This document shows positions 7,876-17,570 of a stretch of DNA of 64,000 nucleotides, piece after piece. The translations under genes and the position numbers were made by a program. This DNA comes from Geobacillus stearothermophilus ATCC 12980. GTDB lineage: Bacteria > Bacillota > Bacilli > Bacillales > Anoxybacillaceae. The DNA lies in the NCBI RefSeq assembly GCF_030369615.1, contig NZ_CP128494.1:2437501-2501500 (forward strand). The letters run 5' to 3'. The number at the start of each line of letters is the position of its first letter. Within the stretch, counting starts at the first letter, position 1. Below the pieces are notes generated by a model, which was not told the DNA's origin, did no database searches, and saw nothing but the letters and a program-made list of their open reading frames with translations.

Positions 7876-10152
7876 TCACCGTTTTTTCTTTTTCTTCTTT
7901 TTCGCCTTCGCGCTGCGGTTTGAGCCGCTTTGCGCTTTCGGCTCCGCCTTCGCTTTTCCTTTCTTTTGCTTTTTCCCTTCAATGACGACCGGAGCGGCTT
8001 TCGCTTTCGGCGGACGGCGTCCCTTCATGCCGACGACTTCAAAATCGACGATCCGTTCGTCTTTGTTCACGTTGATGACGCGGACGGTGATTTCATCGCC
8101 GATGCGGTACATTTTCCCGGTCCGTTCGCCGATCAATGCGTAGTGGCGTTCGTCATAGCGGTAATAGTCGTCCGTTAAGTAGCTGACGTGCACCAAGCCT
8201 TCGATCGTGTTCGGCAGCTCAACGAACAAGCCGAAGTTCGTCACCGAGCTGATGATGCCGTCAAACTCCATCCCGATTTTGTCTTCCATAAACTCGGTTT
8301 TCTTCAGATCGTCCGTCTCCCGCTCCGCCTCAACGGCGCGCCGCTCCATATCGGAAGCGTGTTCCGCAATTTCAGGCAGCTTTTCCGCCCATTTTTGCTG
8401 GGTGTCAAGATCCATCTGGCCGTTAATGAGATACGTCCGGATCAACCGATGGACGATCAAATCCGGGTAGCGGCGGATCGGCGACGTAAAATGGGTGTAA
8501 AACTCAGTCGACAGGCCGTAATGGCCGAGGCTCTCGGCGTCATAGCGCGCCTGCTTCATCGACCGAAGCATGACGGTCGAGATCACCATTTCTTCCGGCT
8601 CGCCGCGCACCGCTTCGAGAATTTGTTGCAAAGCGCGCGGATGGATTTGGTTGCCCGTTCCTTTCACGACATAGCCGAAGTTCGTGATGAACTCTAAAAA
8701 GCGTTGCAGTTTTTCCGGCTTCGGATCCTCGTGAACACGGTAAATAAATGGCACGTTCAACCAATGGAAATGCTCAGCGACCGTTTCGTTCGCCGCCAGC
8801 ATAAACTCTTCAATCAACCGCTCAGCGACCGACCGCTCGCGCAAGACGACATCGTACGGCTTGCCGTTTTCATCGACAAGCACCTTCGCCTCCTTAAAAT
8901 CAAAATCAATCGCCCCGCGCTTCATCCGCTTCGCCCGCAAAATGTCGGCAAGCTCAGCCATCAACTCAAACATCGGCACAAGCGGCGCATATTTTTCCCG
9001 CAAGGCTTCGTCTTTGTCAACGAGAATTTTATTGACATCGGAATACGTCATCCGTTCCGCCGTGCGGATGACGCTTTGGAAAATGTCATGGCGGACGACT
9101 TCTCCTTGCGAGGTGATTTCCATTTCGCACGACAGCGTCAGCCGATCGACTTTCGGGTTGAGCGAGCAAATGCCGTTCGACAGCCGATGCGGGATCATCG
9201 GGATGACGCGGTCAACCAAATAAACGCTCGTGCCGCGCTCATACGCCTCGCGGTCAATAGGCGAGCCTTCCTCAACATAGTAGCTGACATCGGCGATATG
9301 AACGCCGAGCTTATAGTTGCCGTTTTCAAGCTTTGTCACGGTGACGGCATCGTCCAAATCCTTCGCATCTTCCCCGTCGATCGTGACGATCATCTCGCCG
9401 CGCAAATCGCGGCGCCCTTCCAAGTCTTTCTCCGTAATGACATCCGGCACCCGGTTGGCGTGCTCGATCACGTCTTCTGGAAATTGAAGCGGAAGGCCGT
9501 ATTTATAGATGATCGCCAAAATGTCGACGCCCGGGTCGTTTTTATGGCCGAGAATTTGGACGACTTCCCCTTCAGCGCTCATTCGTCCTTCCGGGTACGA
9601 GGTGAGCCGGGCGACGACTTTATGCCCTTCGACCGCGCCGTTCGCCGCGTTTTTCGGAATGAAAATGTCGTTGACGATCCGCTTGTCATCCGGGATGACA
9701 AAGCCGAAATATTTGCTTTCCGTGTACGTGCCGACGACTTCTTTCACCCCGCGCTCCACAATGCGGACGATCGTTCCTTCGCGGCGCGCCCCCGATGAAT
9801 CGGCTTGGACGCGCACAAGCACCGTGTCGCCATGCATCGCGTTTTTCAGTTCGGACGGCGGGATGAAAATATCATCCAGTCCCGGCTCCTCCGGTGTGAC
9901 AAACGCGAATCCTTTCGGGTGGCCAATCACCTTGCCGCGCACGAGATTCATCCGCTCGGGCACACCGTAGCGGTTGCTGCGCGTCCGGACGACGAGTCCT
10001 TCCTCTTCCAGGGCGACAAGCGTTTTGACAAACTCCTTGAATCCATCGGCATCCTCGATGCCAAACGCTTCTTCCAACTCTTCGACCGTCATCGGCTTAT
10101 ACGCCTCATCGCGCATAAACGTTAAGATGCGTTCGGCCAACACATGATCCAT
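7876..10152 (-). CDS. rnr: Ribonuclease R
   Basis: Processive 3'-5' exoribonuclease that degrades structured RNA and acts with SmpB-tmRNA on non-stop mRNA. It has 758 residues. In order: N-terminal winged-helix region, cold-shock domains, and the RNB catalytic domain from about residue 240 ([15 protein letters not shown] metal-site motif, then [20 protein letters not shown]). Next come an S1 domain near 620-710 ([20 protein letters not shown]) and a Lys-rich tail ending in nine basic residues. AAAGGAGGGG precedes the ATG. It follows est30 by 22 bases. Confidence 0.97.
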   Translation of the reverse strand: MDHVLAERILTFMRDEAYKPMTVEELEEAFGIEDADGFKEFVKTLVALEEEGLVVRTRSNRYGVPERMNLVRGKVIGHPKGFAFVTPEEPGLDDIFIPPSELKNAMHGDTVLVRVQADSSGARREGTIVRIVERGVKEVVGTYTESKYFGFVIPDDKRIVNDIFIPKNAANGAVEGHKVVARLTSYPEGRMSAEGEVVQILGHKNDPGVDILAIIYKYGLPLQFPEDVIEHANRVPDVITEKDLEGRRDLRGEMIVTIDGEDAKDLDDAVTVTKLENGNYKLGVHIADVSYYVEEGSPIDREAYERGTSVYLVDRVIPMIPHRLSNGICSLNPKVDRLTLSCEMEITSQGEVVRHDIFQSVIRTAERMTYSDVNKILVDKDEALREKYAPLVPMFELMAELADILRAKRMKRGAIDFDFKEAKVLVDENGKPYDVVLRERSVAERLIEEFMLAANETVAEHFHWLNVPFIYRVHEDPKPEKLQRFLEFITNFGYVVKGTGNQIHPRALQQILEAVRGEPEEMVISTVMLRSMKQARYDAESLGHYGLSTEFYTHFTSPIRRYPDLIVHRLIRTYLINGQMDLDTQQKWAEKLPEIAEHASDMERRAVEAERETDDLKKTEFMEDKIGMEFDGIISSVTNFGLFVELPNTIEGLVHVSYLTDDYYRYDERHYALIGERTGKMYRIGDEITVRVINVNKDERIVDFEVVGMKGRRPPKAKAAPVVIEGKKQKKGKAKAEPKAQSGSNRSAKAKKKKKKKR

Positions 10153-10174
10153 TGTCCATCCCCTCCTTTCTCCA

Positions 10175-10918
10175 TTACCAATCTAACGATTCAAGAAATG
10201 CATAAATATCTTCATGCAGCTGATCTTTTTCTTGATCAAGCGTAATCACATGGCCTGATTGCTCATACCACTTGATTTGTTTGACCGGCGATTCAATTTC
10301 GTTATAAATGATGTTCGCGCTGTCCGGGTTGATCATCTCATCATGGCGCGCCTGCACAACAAACGTCGGGGCATAAATCAAATCAAGATGGTCACGCACA
10401 TCGGCGATCAGCTCCTGCAGCGCCTTTAACGTCTTCATCGGCGTCTGCTTGAACTTCTCCATCTCCTGTTCGATCTGCTCCTCTGATTTTCCTTCCCGCT
10501 TTTTATACTCGCGCGCATACTCGAGCACGCCTTCGTACATCGTTTCCTCGCTTTTGATGTACATCGGCGCGCACATCGTCACAATGCCCTCTATAGGTAC
10601 AGTGTAACCTAATTTCAATGAAAATACGCCTCCAAGCGACAGTCCGGCGACGGCGATTTTTTCGTAGCCCTTGTTTTTCAAAAACTCGTAGCCGTTCATG
10701 ACATCTTGCCACCAGTCATCCGGCCCGGTGTGGACGAGCTCCTCAGGCGGCACGCCGTGTCCTTTGTAAATAGGCGCATGGCACGTATAGCCTTTGGATT
10801 CTAAAAAACGCCCGAGCATCCGAACATCAGCGGAATTGCCGGTAAACCCATGCAACAGCAGCACCGCCCGCTCCCCGGCTTCAAAGAAAAACGGCTTCGG
10901 CGGAACAATTTTCATCAT
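10175..10918 (-). CDS. est: Carboxylesterase Est30 (YvaK family)
   Basis: Thermostable carboxylesterase, alpha/beta hydrolase, 247 residues, the length of the structurally characterised Geobacillus Est30. The nucleophile is in GLSLGG at Ser94; the Asp in [12 protein letters not shown] and the His in [11 protein letters not shown] complete the triad (193 and 223 in Est30). HGFTGN supplies the oxyanion-hole region. The MM start at 10918 reproduces the published Ser94 numbering and has AAGGAG 5 bases upstream. It sits in a secG-est30-rnr operon. The physiological substrate is unknown. Confidence 0.95.
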
Positions 10919-10951
10919 TCGTTCTCCTTCCTTTCTTGCTGAAATAGAAAA

Positions 10952-10977
10952 GGCAGCCCGCTTCTCTTTGGACCGCC
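10952..10977 (-). terminator. Hairpin/terminator downstream of secG
   Basis: Minus strand GGCGGTCC-(10 nt)-GGGCTGCC followed by TTTTC, between the secG stop and the est30 start. Two G-T pairs make it moderately strong; partial read-through into est30 is plausible. Confidence 0.6.
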
Positions 10978-10989
10978 CCCGTTTTTTGC

Positions 10990-11226
10990 TTATGATGGTT
11001 GGACATAAACAACAAGAATCGCCAACACAAAGAACAAAACGGCCAACACAACCGTCACGCGCTGAAACACCGCATCGAGCCCGCGTGCTTTCTGCTTCCC
11101 GAACAATTTCTCGGCGCCGCCGGTAATCGCCCCCGACAGCCCGGCGCTGCGGCCCGACTGCAACAAGACCACCGCGATCAGCGCGATCGACACAATGACA
11201 AGCAGCGTCACAAGCAAGGCATGCAT
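10990..11226 (-). CDS. secG: Protein translocase subunit SecG
   Basis: Small subunit of the SecYEG channel, 78 residues with two membrane helices (about residues 3-22 and 55-75). The conserved loop [19 protein letters not shown] lies between them, followed by [20 protein letters not shown] precedes the ATG at 11226. It is the first gene of the secG-est30-rnr cluster. Confidence 0.95.
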
Positions 11227-11263
11227 GCCTGACACCTCCAACGACCGACATTGCAATACTTTC

Positions 11264-11292
11264 ACTATACCATAGATCGCCGTTGGCGGCAA
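11264..11292 (-). promoter_or_regulatory. secG promoter (sigma-A type)
   Basis: TTGCCG, 17-base spacer, TATAGT on the minus strand, about 40 bases before the secG start codon. Confidence 0.7.
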
Positions 11293-11480
11293 CTGGCGGG
11301 CCTGTCTCAACACGACGAAAGGCACAAATTCACTTTTCCGTGAAAATCCCCACCACTTGGTGAGTGCGGTATACGCTCCTGATCCGTGAGGGTATACTGA
11401 AAATGGCCAAAAAAGGCAATAGGAAAGCAGAGGTGCCCGATTTTAGGCATCTCGTATAACCTGTCTGCCTTTTGGCTAGA

Positions 11481-12617
11481 CTAAATAAGTTGTGGTTGGC
11501 GGAACGGCTCTTTGCGGGAGATCATGCAAAAGATGATCACCAACATCCGCCGAGCAATGGCGATGAGGGCTTTTTTCTTCCCGCACCGGGCCGCCAACGA
11601 CCAAAACTTTCGGGACAAGGGATGCGTCTTGGATCGAGCTGCTGACCATGCCGCCTCGCATAACGCCGATCGGAGATGGGGATTGCCTTTTGTCGTGCGC
11701 GTGCTCTTTCGCTTTCCGGCGCTTTCATGGTTGCCGGGGGACAATCCAGTCCATGAAGCCGCCCGTTCCGGCGTTTCAAAGACGCTCATGTCGGTTCCCA
11801 TCTCGGCGATGATGACGGCGGCGGTTTGTTTTTTCACTCCGGGCATGGTCATCAGCAGGTTCACTTCCTCGCGATACGGCTCGAGCAGGCGGTCGATGTG
11901 TTGGTCGACTTCTTCGATGAGCCGCTCCAATTCCTCAACGTGTTTCCACAAGAGGCGAAGGAGACGGAGCTCGTGTTCGGTCAAGGTGCCGAGCAGCGAA
12001 TCGTACACCGCTTGCTTTTTCTTTTTGAGCCTTCCGCGCAGGCATTCATCCAACTCGTCCTTGTCCACGTATCCCTTCTCCAGCAGCCGGGCGAGGATGT
12101 CTTTTCCGGAAACGCCGAAGAGATCGGAGAGGACCGAGCCGAGTTTGACATTGGAAGACTCGAGCACTTTTTGAATCCGGTTTTTCTCCGAAGTCAGCTG
12201 TCCGACCCACTTTTTGCGGAGGCGGGTAAAATCCCGCAATTCGCGAATATCCGCTGGGGGGACGAAACTTTTTTCAACGAGTCCATGGCGGAGCAGCTTG
12301 GCGATCCACTCGGCGTCAGAGACATCGGTTTTTCTTCCCGGGACATTTTTGATCCGCTGCGGATTGGCCAGTGTCAAGTCGACATAGCCCTCGAGGAAGG
12401 CGAAGACCGGTTTCCAATACACGCCGGTGGATTCCATGGCGACATGGGTGACGCCATGTTCTTCGAGCCACTCAAGCAGGTCGCCAAGTCCCTTCGAGAA
12501 CGTGGAGAAGGTTTGAATGTCCTTTTGAATGTGTCCATCTTCTTCCCATAGCGCGCAGGCGACGATGGTTTCGGCATGAACATCCAATCCTGCGCAGCGA
12601 GGATAGATGACATCCAT
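11481..12617 (-). CDS. IS110-family transposase (DEDD recombinase)
   Basis: Recombinase of 378 residues. The N-terminal RuvC-like DEDD domain shows Asp in CAGLDVHAETIV, Glu in VAMESTGVYWKP and the DVSDAEWIAKLLRHG motif. The C-terminal Tnp_IS116/IS902 domain has MPGVKKQTAAVIIAEMGTDM, the catalytic-Ser region WTGLSPGNHESAGKRKS and GNPHLRSALCEAAW. A coiled region (about 120-225) links them. AAGGAGG precedes the ATG at 12617. The frame is intact, so the element may be active. IS110 recombinases are guided by a bridge RNA transcribed from the non-coding arm. Confidence 0.92.
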   Translation of the reverse strand: MDVIYPRCAGLDVHAETIVACALWEEDGHIQKDIQTFSTFSKGLGDLLEWLEEHGVTHVAMESTGVYWKPVFAFLEGYVDLTLANPQRIKNVPGRKTDVSDAEWIAKLLRHGLVEKSFVPPADIRELRDFTRLRKKWVGQLTSEKNRIQKVLESSNVKLGSVLSDLFGVSGKDILARLLEKGYVDKDELDECLRGRLKKKKQAVYDSLLGTLTEHELRLLRLLWKHVEELERLIEEVDQHIDRLLEPYREEVNLLMTMPGVKKQTAAVIIAEMGTDMSVFETPERAASWTGLSPGNHESAGKRKSTRTTKGNPHLRSALCEAAWSAARSKTHPLSRKFWSLAARCGKKKALIAIARRMLVIIFCMISRKEPFRQPQLI

Positions 12618-12800
12618 GATGAAAATCCTCCTTTTCGATGATCGAGTGCGCAAACAGTGAATCCACGGGAGACATGCGGCAGTTTTCCGTTCGTCGTCAC
12701 CTTTCCTCTATCACAGGAAAGGGCGGACAATGGGTGGTGCACCCAGTGGATTCAAACACTTTTCCGTACAGGGTCTAAGCCACCATTAAGCATAACGTCC
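12618..12800 (-). other. IS110 upstream non-coding arm, candidate bridge-RNA region
   Basis: About 180 bases without a credible gene upstream of the transposase, on the same strand. It contains several short inverted repeats (for example CCTTTCCT/AGGAAAGG and GGGTG/CACCC pairs). In IS110-subgroup elements the bridge RNA comes from this position. No loop-target matching was possible here. Confidence 0.35.
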
Positions 12801-12894
12801 TGTTAAACTGTTTGCGCCTATTCTTCATTATGGGAAGAAAAGGGGGATTTTCATCCCTGGGTGGAGGGCAAACCATTGCCCATGGATCTTTTCC

Positions 12895-13038
12895 GTGAAA
12901 CATTTTTGTGAAACATTAGATTGGAAAGCCCCTCATCTAAAAGTTTTAAAAAAATACAAGCCAGAAGATGCTCAAATGGAGGAAATCGATGAAATCATTG
13001 ACGAATGCCTGGCAAAAATCGCAACGTATCTGACCTGA
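12895..13038 (+). pseudogene. Unidentified C-terminal gene fragment
   Basis: An open frame gives CETLDWKAPHLKVLKKYKPE followed by an acidic helix (DAQMEEIDEIIDECLAK) and a stop at 13038. No start codon with a ribosome site is present, and it abuts the right limit of the IS110 element. It looks like the tail of a gene cut by insertion or deletion. I do not recognise the family. Confidence 0.35.
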
Positions 13039-13229
13039 TCTGATCGGCCTGGAGGCAACGGAAGAATGGAACGGTGTTGAAGGAAAGACTGCGTTTCCTG
13101 TCTTTGCAAGACAGCTGAATCGGAGGGCGGGGGCCAAAAAAATTCCCTGCCTCTACCCCTTTGCATAGATGGGGGAACGTTTCATCCTCCATCTGCTTGA
13201 CGCTCCATGCCTCGGGCGCGGTATGATCA

Positions 13230-13259
13230 TTGTCGTCCGCAGCCGAAATGCGTTACAAT
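13230..13259 (+). promoter_or_regulatory. Promoter of the 71-residue hypothetical gene
   Basis: TTGTCG, 18-base spacer, TACAAT, 34 bases before the start codon at 13294. Confidence 0.6.
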
Positions 13260-13293
13260 AGAAAGCAAATCGGCAACGACTGGAGGGACTTCA

Positions 13294-13509
13294 ATGGCAA
13301 GACCGGACGAACGAGTCGTCATCGCGATTGACGGCTATCAATTCAAACGGGCGCGCGAGGCAAAGGAAGGGAAAATTTTCGTCACCTCGCCGATCGGGGC
13401 GAACTTTACGTTTGACATCAACGTCATGCGCAAGCTCATCGAGGCCATCGACCGCGACCCGGCGCTCGCGGAACAGTTCGGGCTTCCTTCCCGAGGGGCG
13501 AACGAATAA
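13294..13509 (+). CDS. Conserved small hypothetical protein
   Basis: Protein of 71 residues, mixed charge, with no membrane segment, starting MARPDERVVIAIDGYQFKRA. It has a good Shine-Dalgarno (TGGAGGGA) 7 bases upstream, its own promoter and its own terminator, so it is very likely a real gene. I do not recognise the family or a function. Confidence 0.75.
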   Translation: MARPDERVVIAIDGYQFKRAREAKEGKIFVTSPIGANFTFDINVMRKLIEAIDRDPALAEQFGLPSRGANE

Positions 13510-13512
13510 AAA

Positions 13513-13533
13513 GGAACGGCGGTTGGCCGTTCC
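13513..13533 (+). terminator. Terminator of the small hypothetical gene
   Basis: GGAACGGC-ggttg-GCCGTTCC followed by TTTGTT, three bases after the stop codon. Confidence 0.85.
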
Positions 13534-13609
13534 TTTGTTGGTTTAGCGGAGAGAGGCCGAAGCTCCATTTTTTCCGCAGACGGCGGTGCTCCCTCACGAA
13601 TCAAATCTT

Positions 13610-15106
13610 CTAGCGTCCTTGCCATGCCGCCCGCTCGCGGCCGAACGGGTCGTCCTCGACATGGCTGGCGGCCGAAAAGACAAAGGCCGCCTTGCGCTCG
13701 TTCGTATACGCCGGCCACGCTTCCGGCAAGTGAGCACCGTTCGGGTCTCCGGTGCGGGCAAACGAGAGCCAAGCGTAATGCATTTCATTGGCGATCGCCT
13801 CGCGCTCCGGCCGGTTGCCGACGAAATTCGCGACGCCCGGCTGATGGAGATTGTGAAACACAAACGGCAGCTCGAGCGCGTGGCATGCTTTCAGCTGGCC
13901 GCCGAACACCGGCGTCTCATAGTCAAAGCGGTACATGTACACATCCGCCCCTTGCGCCGCTTGGGCGTCCGCCGTCCGCAGCATCCCCTCGACAAATACG
14001 CGGTACGTCATGATGCGAAGCCACGTTTGCCAAGTAGGCGCCGACGGCTCCGCCGTTTCTTTGTAATAGCGGATGGCCTCTTCTGGCACCGGCCCGACTT
14101 CCCGGTTGATTCGGTCAAGAAGTTCCTTTTCGCCAAGCTTTGTCCATGACGGATCCGTCAAGGTAAACAAGTTGTACTCGTCTTTCGTCACGCCGATGAG
14201 AATCGGAATGCCGCTGGCCGCCCCGTAGCGGAGCGCTTCGATCGGATGGCGGCGCAATACGCGGCCATCCACCACCGGACCGTACATGACCCCTGGACCG
14301 AGCGACAGCGCCGCCCGCAGCAGCTCCTCGGCAGGAATCGACAACAGCCGTTCGCGGTCGCCCGGACGGATGCCAGCCTTATCAAGAATGCGTTCGGTCA
14401 TCGCCATCGCGGTCTCCGGCGAACGGAGAAGAAGCGATCCCGAACCGCTTTGCAACATGGCGCGCCGAAACAGCCCGCTGGCCTCCGGAAGCGACAACAG
14501 CACGCCGACGCTCGCCGCTCCGGCCGATTCACCGAAAATCGTGATGTTGTCCGGATCACCACCAAACGCCGCAATGTTCTCCTTCACCCAGCGCAGCGCC
14601 GCCACTTGGTCCAAAATGCCGAGATTCCCGGCTTGCGCGTACGCTTCGCCGAACGAATCACCGAGATGCAAAAAGCCAAACACGTTCATTCGGTAGTTGA
14701 TCGTCACGACAACGACATCGCCGTGTTTCGCGAACGCCGTCCCGTCATACCACGGCGAAGAACCCGAACCGAACAAAAAGGCGCCGCCGTGAATCCAAAA
14801 CAACACCGGGCGCTTCTTCCCATCCGCCGCCGGCGACCAAATGTTCAAGTACAGCCCGTCTTCGCTCGGCGCCTCGCTCATCCGCCCGAGCAATCCGCTG
14901 AAAATCGGATCCGACGGCTGCATCACGACAGGACCGAACGATGTCGCCTCCCGCACCCCATCCCACGCATCGGGCGGCTCCGGCGGCAAAAACCGGCGCT
15001 CACCGACCGGCGCTTTCGCGTACGGAATTCCTTTCCAAACAAAAACGCCTTCATTCATTTCCCCGCGCAACCGTCCGTACCTTGTTTCAACAACGGTTCG
15101 CTCCAT
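13610..15106 (-). CDS. Type B carboxylesterase Est55 (PnbA family)
   Basis: Carboxylesterase of the cholinesterase-like alpha/beta-hydrolase family, 498 residues, the length of Geobacillus Est55. Counted from the ATG at 15106, the triad is Ser194 (FGESAG), Glu310 (GVTKDEYNLF) and His409 (LKACHALELPF), matching Est55 exactly. HGGAF supplies the oxyanion hole. AGGAGG lies 7 bases before the chosen ATG; longer upstream frames lack a ribosome site. No signal peptide. It appears monocistronic. Confidence 0.96.
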   Translation of the reverse strand: MERTVVETRYGRLRGEMNEGVFVWKGIPYAKAPVGERRFLPPEPPDAWDGVREATSFGPVVMQPSDPIFSGLLGRMSEAPSEDGLYLNIWSPAADGKKRPVLFWIHGGAFLFGSGSSPWYDGTAFAKHGDVVVVTINYRMNVFGFLHLGDSFGEAYAQAGNLGILDQVAALRWVKENIAAFGGDPDNITIFGESAGAASVGVLLSLPEASGLFRRAMLQSGSGSLLLRSPETAMAMTERILDKAGIRPGDRERLLSIPAEELLRAALSLGPGVMYGPVVDGRVLRRHPIEALRYGAASGIPILIGVTKDEYNLFTLTDPSWTKLGEKELLDRINREVGPVPEEAIRYYKETAEPSAPTWQTWLRIMTYRVFVEGMLRTADAQAAQGADVYMYRFDYETPVFGGQLKACHALELPFVFHNLHQPGVANFVGNRPEREAIANEMHYAWLSFARTGDPNGAHLPEAWPAYTNERKAAFVFSAASHVEDDPFGRERAAWQGR

Positions 15107-15361
15107 CCCCATACCTCCTGAATATTCAAATGATTCAAGAAATATTATAAACCACCACCCCTCCCACGTCCATCGTTTTGCACCCGCATGAGAGGTGCTC
15201 ATGCTGCTTCGAAAAGAGAGATGCCTCGCCCATGTACAAAAGTAAAGATAGCCGCAGCCGAAGCAGTGAACACCATGAAGGAGATGATTCGAGGCGCGAT
15301 CACGCCAAAAACATTTTGTTTAAGTCACTCCATGCATGGTATCAAACTCAAGCCCCCAATG

Positions 15362-15612
15362 TATACGGATTTCCCGGACTGCCGCCAATGCCAGCGCGCC
15401 GGTTCACAATGTTGCCCCATGCGTCATACTCGTATTGGACAACGACATTTCCGCTTGCGTCCGTCAATGCCACGACATCTCCATGACCGTTCAAATGATA
15501 GTAGTAAGTGGCTCCGCCTTTCGTCATCGTGACCGGGTGGCCCAATGCGTCCCATGTATATTCCGCTGTGATGATGTTGTTGGCGTCTGTTTCAGCCGAT
15601 AAACTAAGAAAT
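15362..15612 (-). pseudogene. RHS-repeat protein fragment
   Basis: The minus-strand frame contains GGATYYYHLNGHGDVVALTD and VVQYEYDAWGNIVNR, the consensus RHS/YD-repeat found in wall-associated and polymorphic-toxin proteins. Only about 80 residues remain. The usual downstream NPYRYAGYRYD motif is lost after NPY. It borders a truncated transposase. Confidence 0.75.
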
Positions 15613-15719
15613 ACGTATCATCCCCTAAAAACAGATCCATGATGCCAATCCTAGCATCATGGATGCTCATTAGTTAAAGAAATGGACGATCCATTCCATA
15701 TCTTCCAACTATAACACAT

Positions 15720-16105
15720 AATAATCACATCGCTTTCGTTACACCATTCTCCTATGATTTGACGTTCTTCCTCCGTCAACTTCTCTAGGCATTAGCTCAA
15801 TAACCGGCAAACGTAACGAACATTTCCGTGTTTCTTGCCCCCCTTTGTCCACATATTTGCGACAACGTTCTAACACATCGGTAAACAGCTGAATGACATG
15901 AAAATAATCCACCACATGTGTCGTCTCTGGGCAAACCCCTTGAATCGCTTTTTTCATCGCTTGGGACCCAATCGCTCACGACACACATGAGTCCATGCAC
16001 GTCCAATGGCTTCCTGTTCTTTCCTGCTTCACTGGCATACACTTCTCCCGGCATCCATGATCGCCACTCCGTAGTCATGCCCTTTTCGAAAAGCAAACTC
16101 ATTTT
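15720..16105 (-). pseudogene. ISL3-like transposase fragment
   Basis: Minus-strand pieces FAFRKGHDYGVAIMDAG, then MKKAIQGVCPETTHVVDYFH and VIQLFTDVLERCRKYVDKGG, resemble the central DDE region of ISL3-type transposases. At least two frameshifts separate them. The N-terminal part is missing because the fragment meets an IS701-like fragment of opposite orientation at about 16105. The family assignment is from motif memory only. Confidence 0.6.
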
Positions 16106-17155
16106 CACGAAAAGCCCTTGGAACGAGGAAAGGCTGTTTGAGAAGCTTCAAGAACGGGTTCTTCCCCAGATCGAACGCCTGGCCAAACGGACCCCAATCA
16201 GCCCCTTTTCCTTTCGATGGATGATACGATTTGCCAAAAAACGAAGCCTTCGTCACGGGCAACGCACGTCATTCAAGGATGTGATTGTCATGACTCCCAT
16301 AAAGATCATCAAATGGTCTGGGGGCATTCGCTCGTTTGGCTGATGGTGCACACCTTCACGCAAGCGTTTCCGTTCGCGTTCCACTTGTATGACAAAAAGG
16401 TGGAAACCAGCAAAATGGACCTGGCAATCGAGATGCTTTCCTTGTTCAAAGGGAAACGGGCTCGTCCGATGTATGTGCTTATGGATTCATGGTATCCGTC
16501 CAAGGAACTCATCGAAGCCTGCCTGAAACAGGGATTCCATGTCATCGCCATGCTCAAGACGAACCGGATTCTTGATCCGAAAGGCATCGCCATCCAAACC
16601 AAGTCGTTGGCCCGCTATATCAAGCCTCAAGCCCCCGCCTCGTCACGGTGGGTCAGGAGCGTTACCGCGTGTATCGCTATGAGGGGTCGATCCATGGCCT
16701 CGATGACGCGGTGGTGCTGCTGGCTTAGAAGGCGGATCAGCCGATGACTCCGGACCATCTCCGTGTCTTCTTGAGCACCGATCGGGAGCTTAGCGACGAA
16801 GACATCTCGCGTTACGATGCCCAGCGTTGAACGAGCGAATGCGCTTTCCAGCAGGCGAAAGAGCAACTGAAGCTAGATGGATACCGCGTTCGCCATGTTC
16901 GGGCGGTGAAACGGTATGGGGCAGTGGTGCTTTAGCCTGCGTGTACAGCATTGCCGAATCCCAACAAACCCTTTCCGCTGGGCTGGAGTTGCTTCGATCG
17001 CGGAAAGGCCACAGCATCGTCGAGTTCATTGATAACGCTGCGAAGCAAGATATTCCCATTGATGCGATCAAAAAACAGCTCCATGTCGCCTAAGGAGTAC
17101 CCTGTTTACCTCTTATGACATGGAAATTATTATAATGAAAAATACTCATCTACAG
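16106..17155 (+). mobile_element. 5'-truncated, frameshifted IS701-like copy
   Basis: The sequence parallels 54690-55745 of the complete element: FTKSPWNEERLFEKLQERVL, the DDTICQKTKPSSRATH motif and the right terminal repeat ending CTACAG at 17155. About 310 bp at the left end, including the transposase start, are missing. Several frameshifts and an internal TAG near 16727 disable the rest. Confidence 0.85.
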
Positions 17156-17247
17156 ATAAAAAAACTATTTAAAACATTTCTATATTTTGTTAAAATTATA
17201 TAAAAGATTTTGTTCAATCCATTTTCCAGTAAAAGGTGAAAGTGTAA

Positions 17248-17520
17248 ATGAAGAAAATAATTCTTCCTGTAATTTTATTTATCAATCTTGTTTTTATAGT
17301 GGGTTACCTCATAGATACCGGGTTCCCCTTCGGTTCTTTATGGCTGGTATGGCTACCCTTTTTCGTTGCTGGTATCATCCTGTCCATTATGTTTCTAGTT
17401 CGTTATAGAAAGGAATCCAATGCCAACCTATTTTTATCGCTTGCTGTCTTGTTAAGTAGCCTTAGTTCTTTAGGTCTTTGGAGTTTTTATTATTATTTAG
17501 CCCGTGTTATGGGAGGATAA
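17248..17520 (+). CDS. Small membrane protein, hypothetical
   Basis: Protein of 90 residues with three predicted hydrophobic segments (about 3-22, 30-50 and 64-84) and a short basic loop RYRKES. AAAGGTG lies about 10 bases before the ATG. The AT-rich codon use differs from neighbouring backbone genes, which fits transfer with the surrounding mobile-element debris. A strong terminator follows. Function unknown. Confidence 0.6.
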   Translation: MKKIILPVILFINLVFIVGYLIDTGFPFGSLWLVWLPFFVAGIILSIMFLVRYRKESNANLFLSLAVLLSSLSSLGLWSFYYYLARVMGG

Positions 17521-17530
17521 GAGCACGAAA

Positions 17531-17556
17531 AGAGAAGGTTGGAATAGACCTTCTCT
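17531..17556 (+). terminator. Terminator of the small membrane protein gene
   Basis: AGAGAAGGT-tggaatag-ACCTTCTCT followed by TTTTC. It is 10 bases after the stop; with an A-run before it, it could act on both strands. Confidence 0.8.
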
Positions 17557-17570
17557 TTTCATAAAAACAT

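Larger units (their letters stand above)
11333..12900 (-). mobile_element. IS110-family insertion sequence (approximate limits)
   Basis: The element carries one DEDD transposase gene and a non-coding arm of about 180 bp or more upstream of it. A 13-bp direct repeat CTTTTCCGTGAAA occurs at 11333-11345 and 12888-12900, 1555 bp apart. This matches the size of IS110 elements and may mark the boundaries or shared core sequence. IS110 elements lack clear terminal inverted repeats, so the limits are tentative. Confidence 0.55.

Noticed and set aside
8704..9798. Long plus-strand ORF (about 360 codons) opposite rnr
   Set aside because: Shadow of the well-supported RNase R gene on the other strand; Arg/Asp-rich composition typical of antisense frames in GC-rich DNA.
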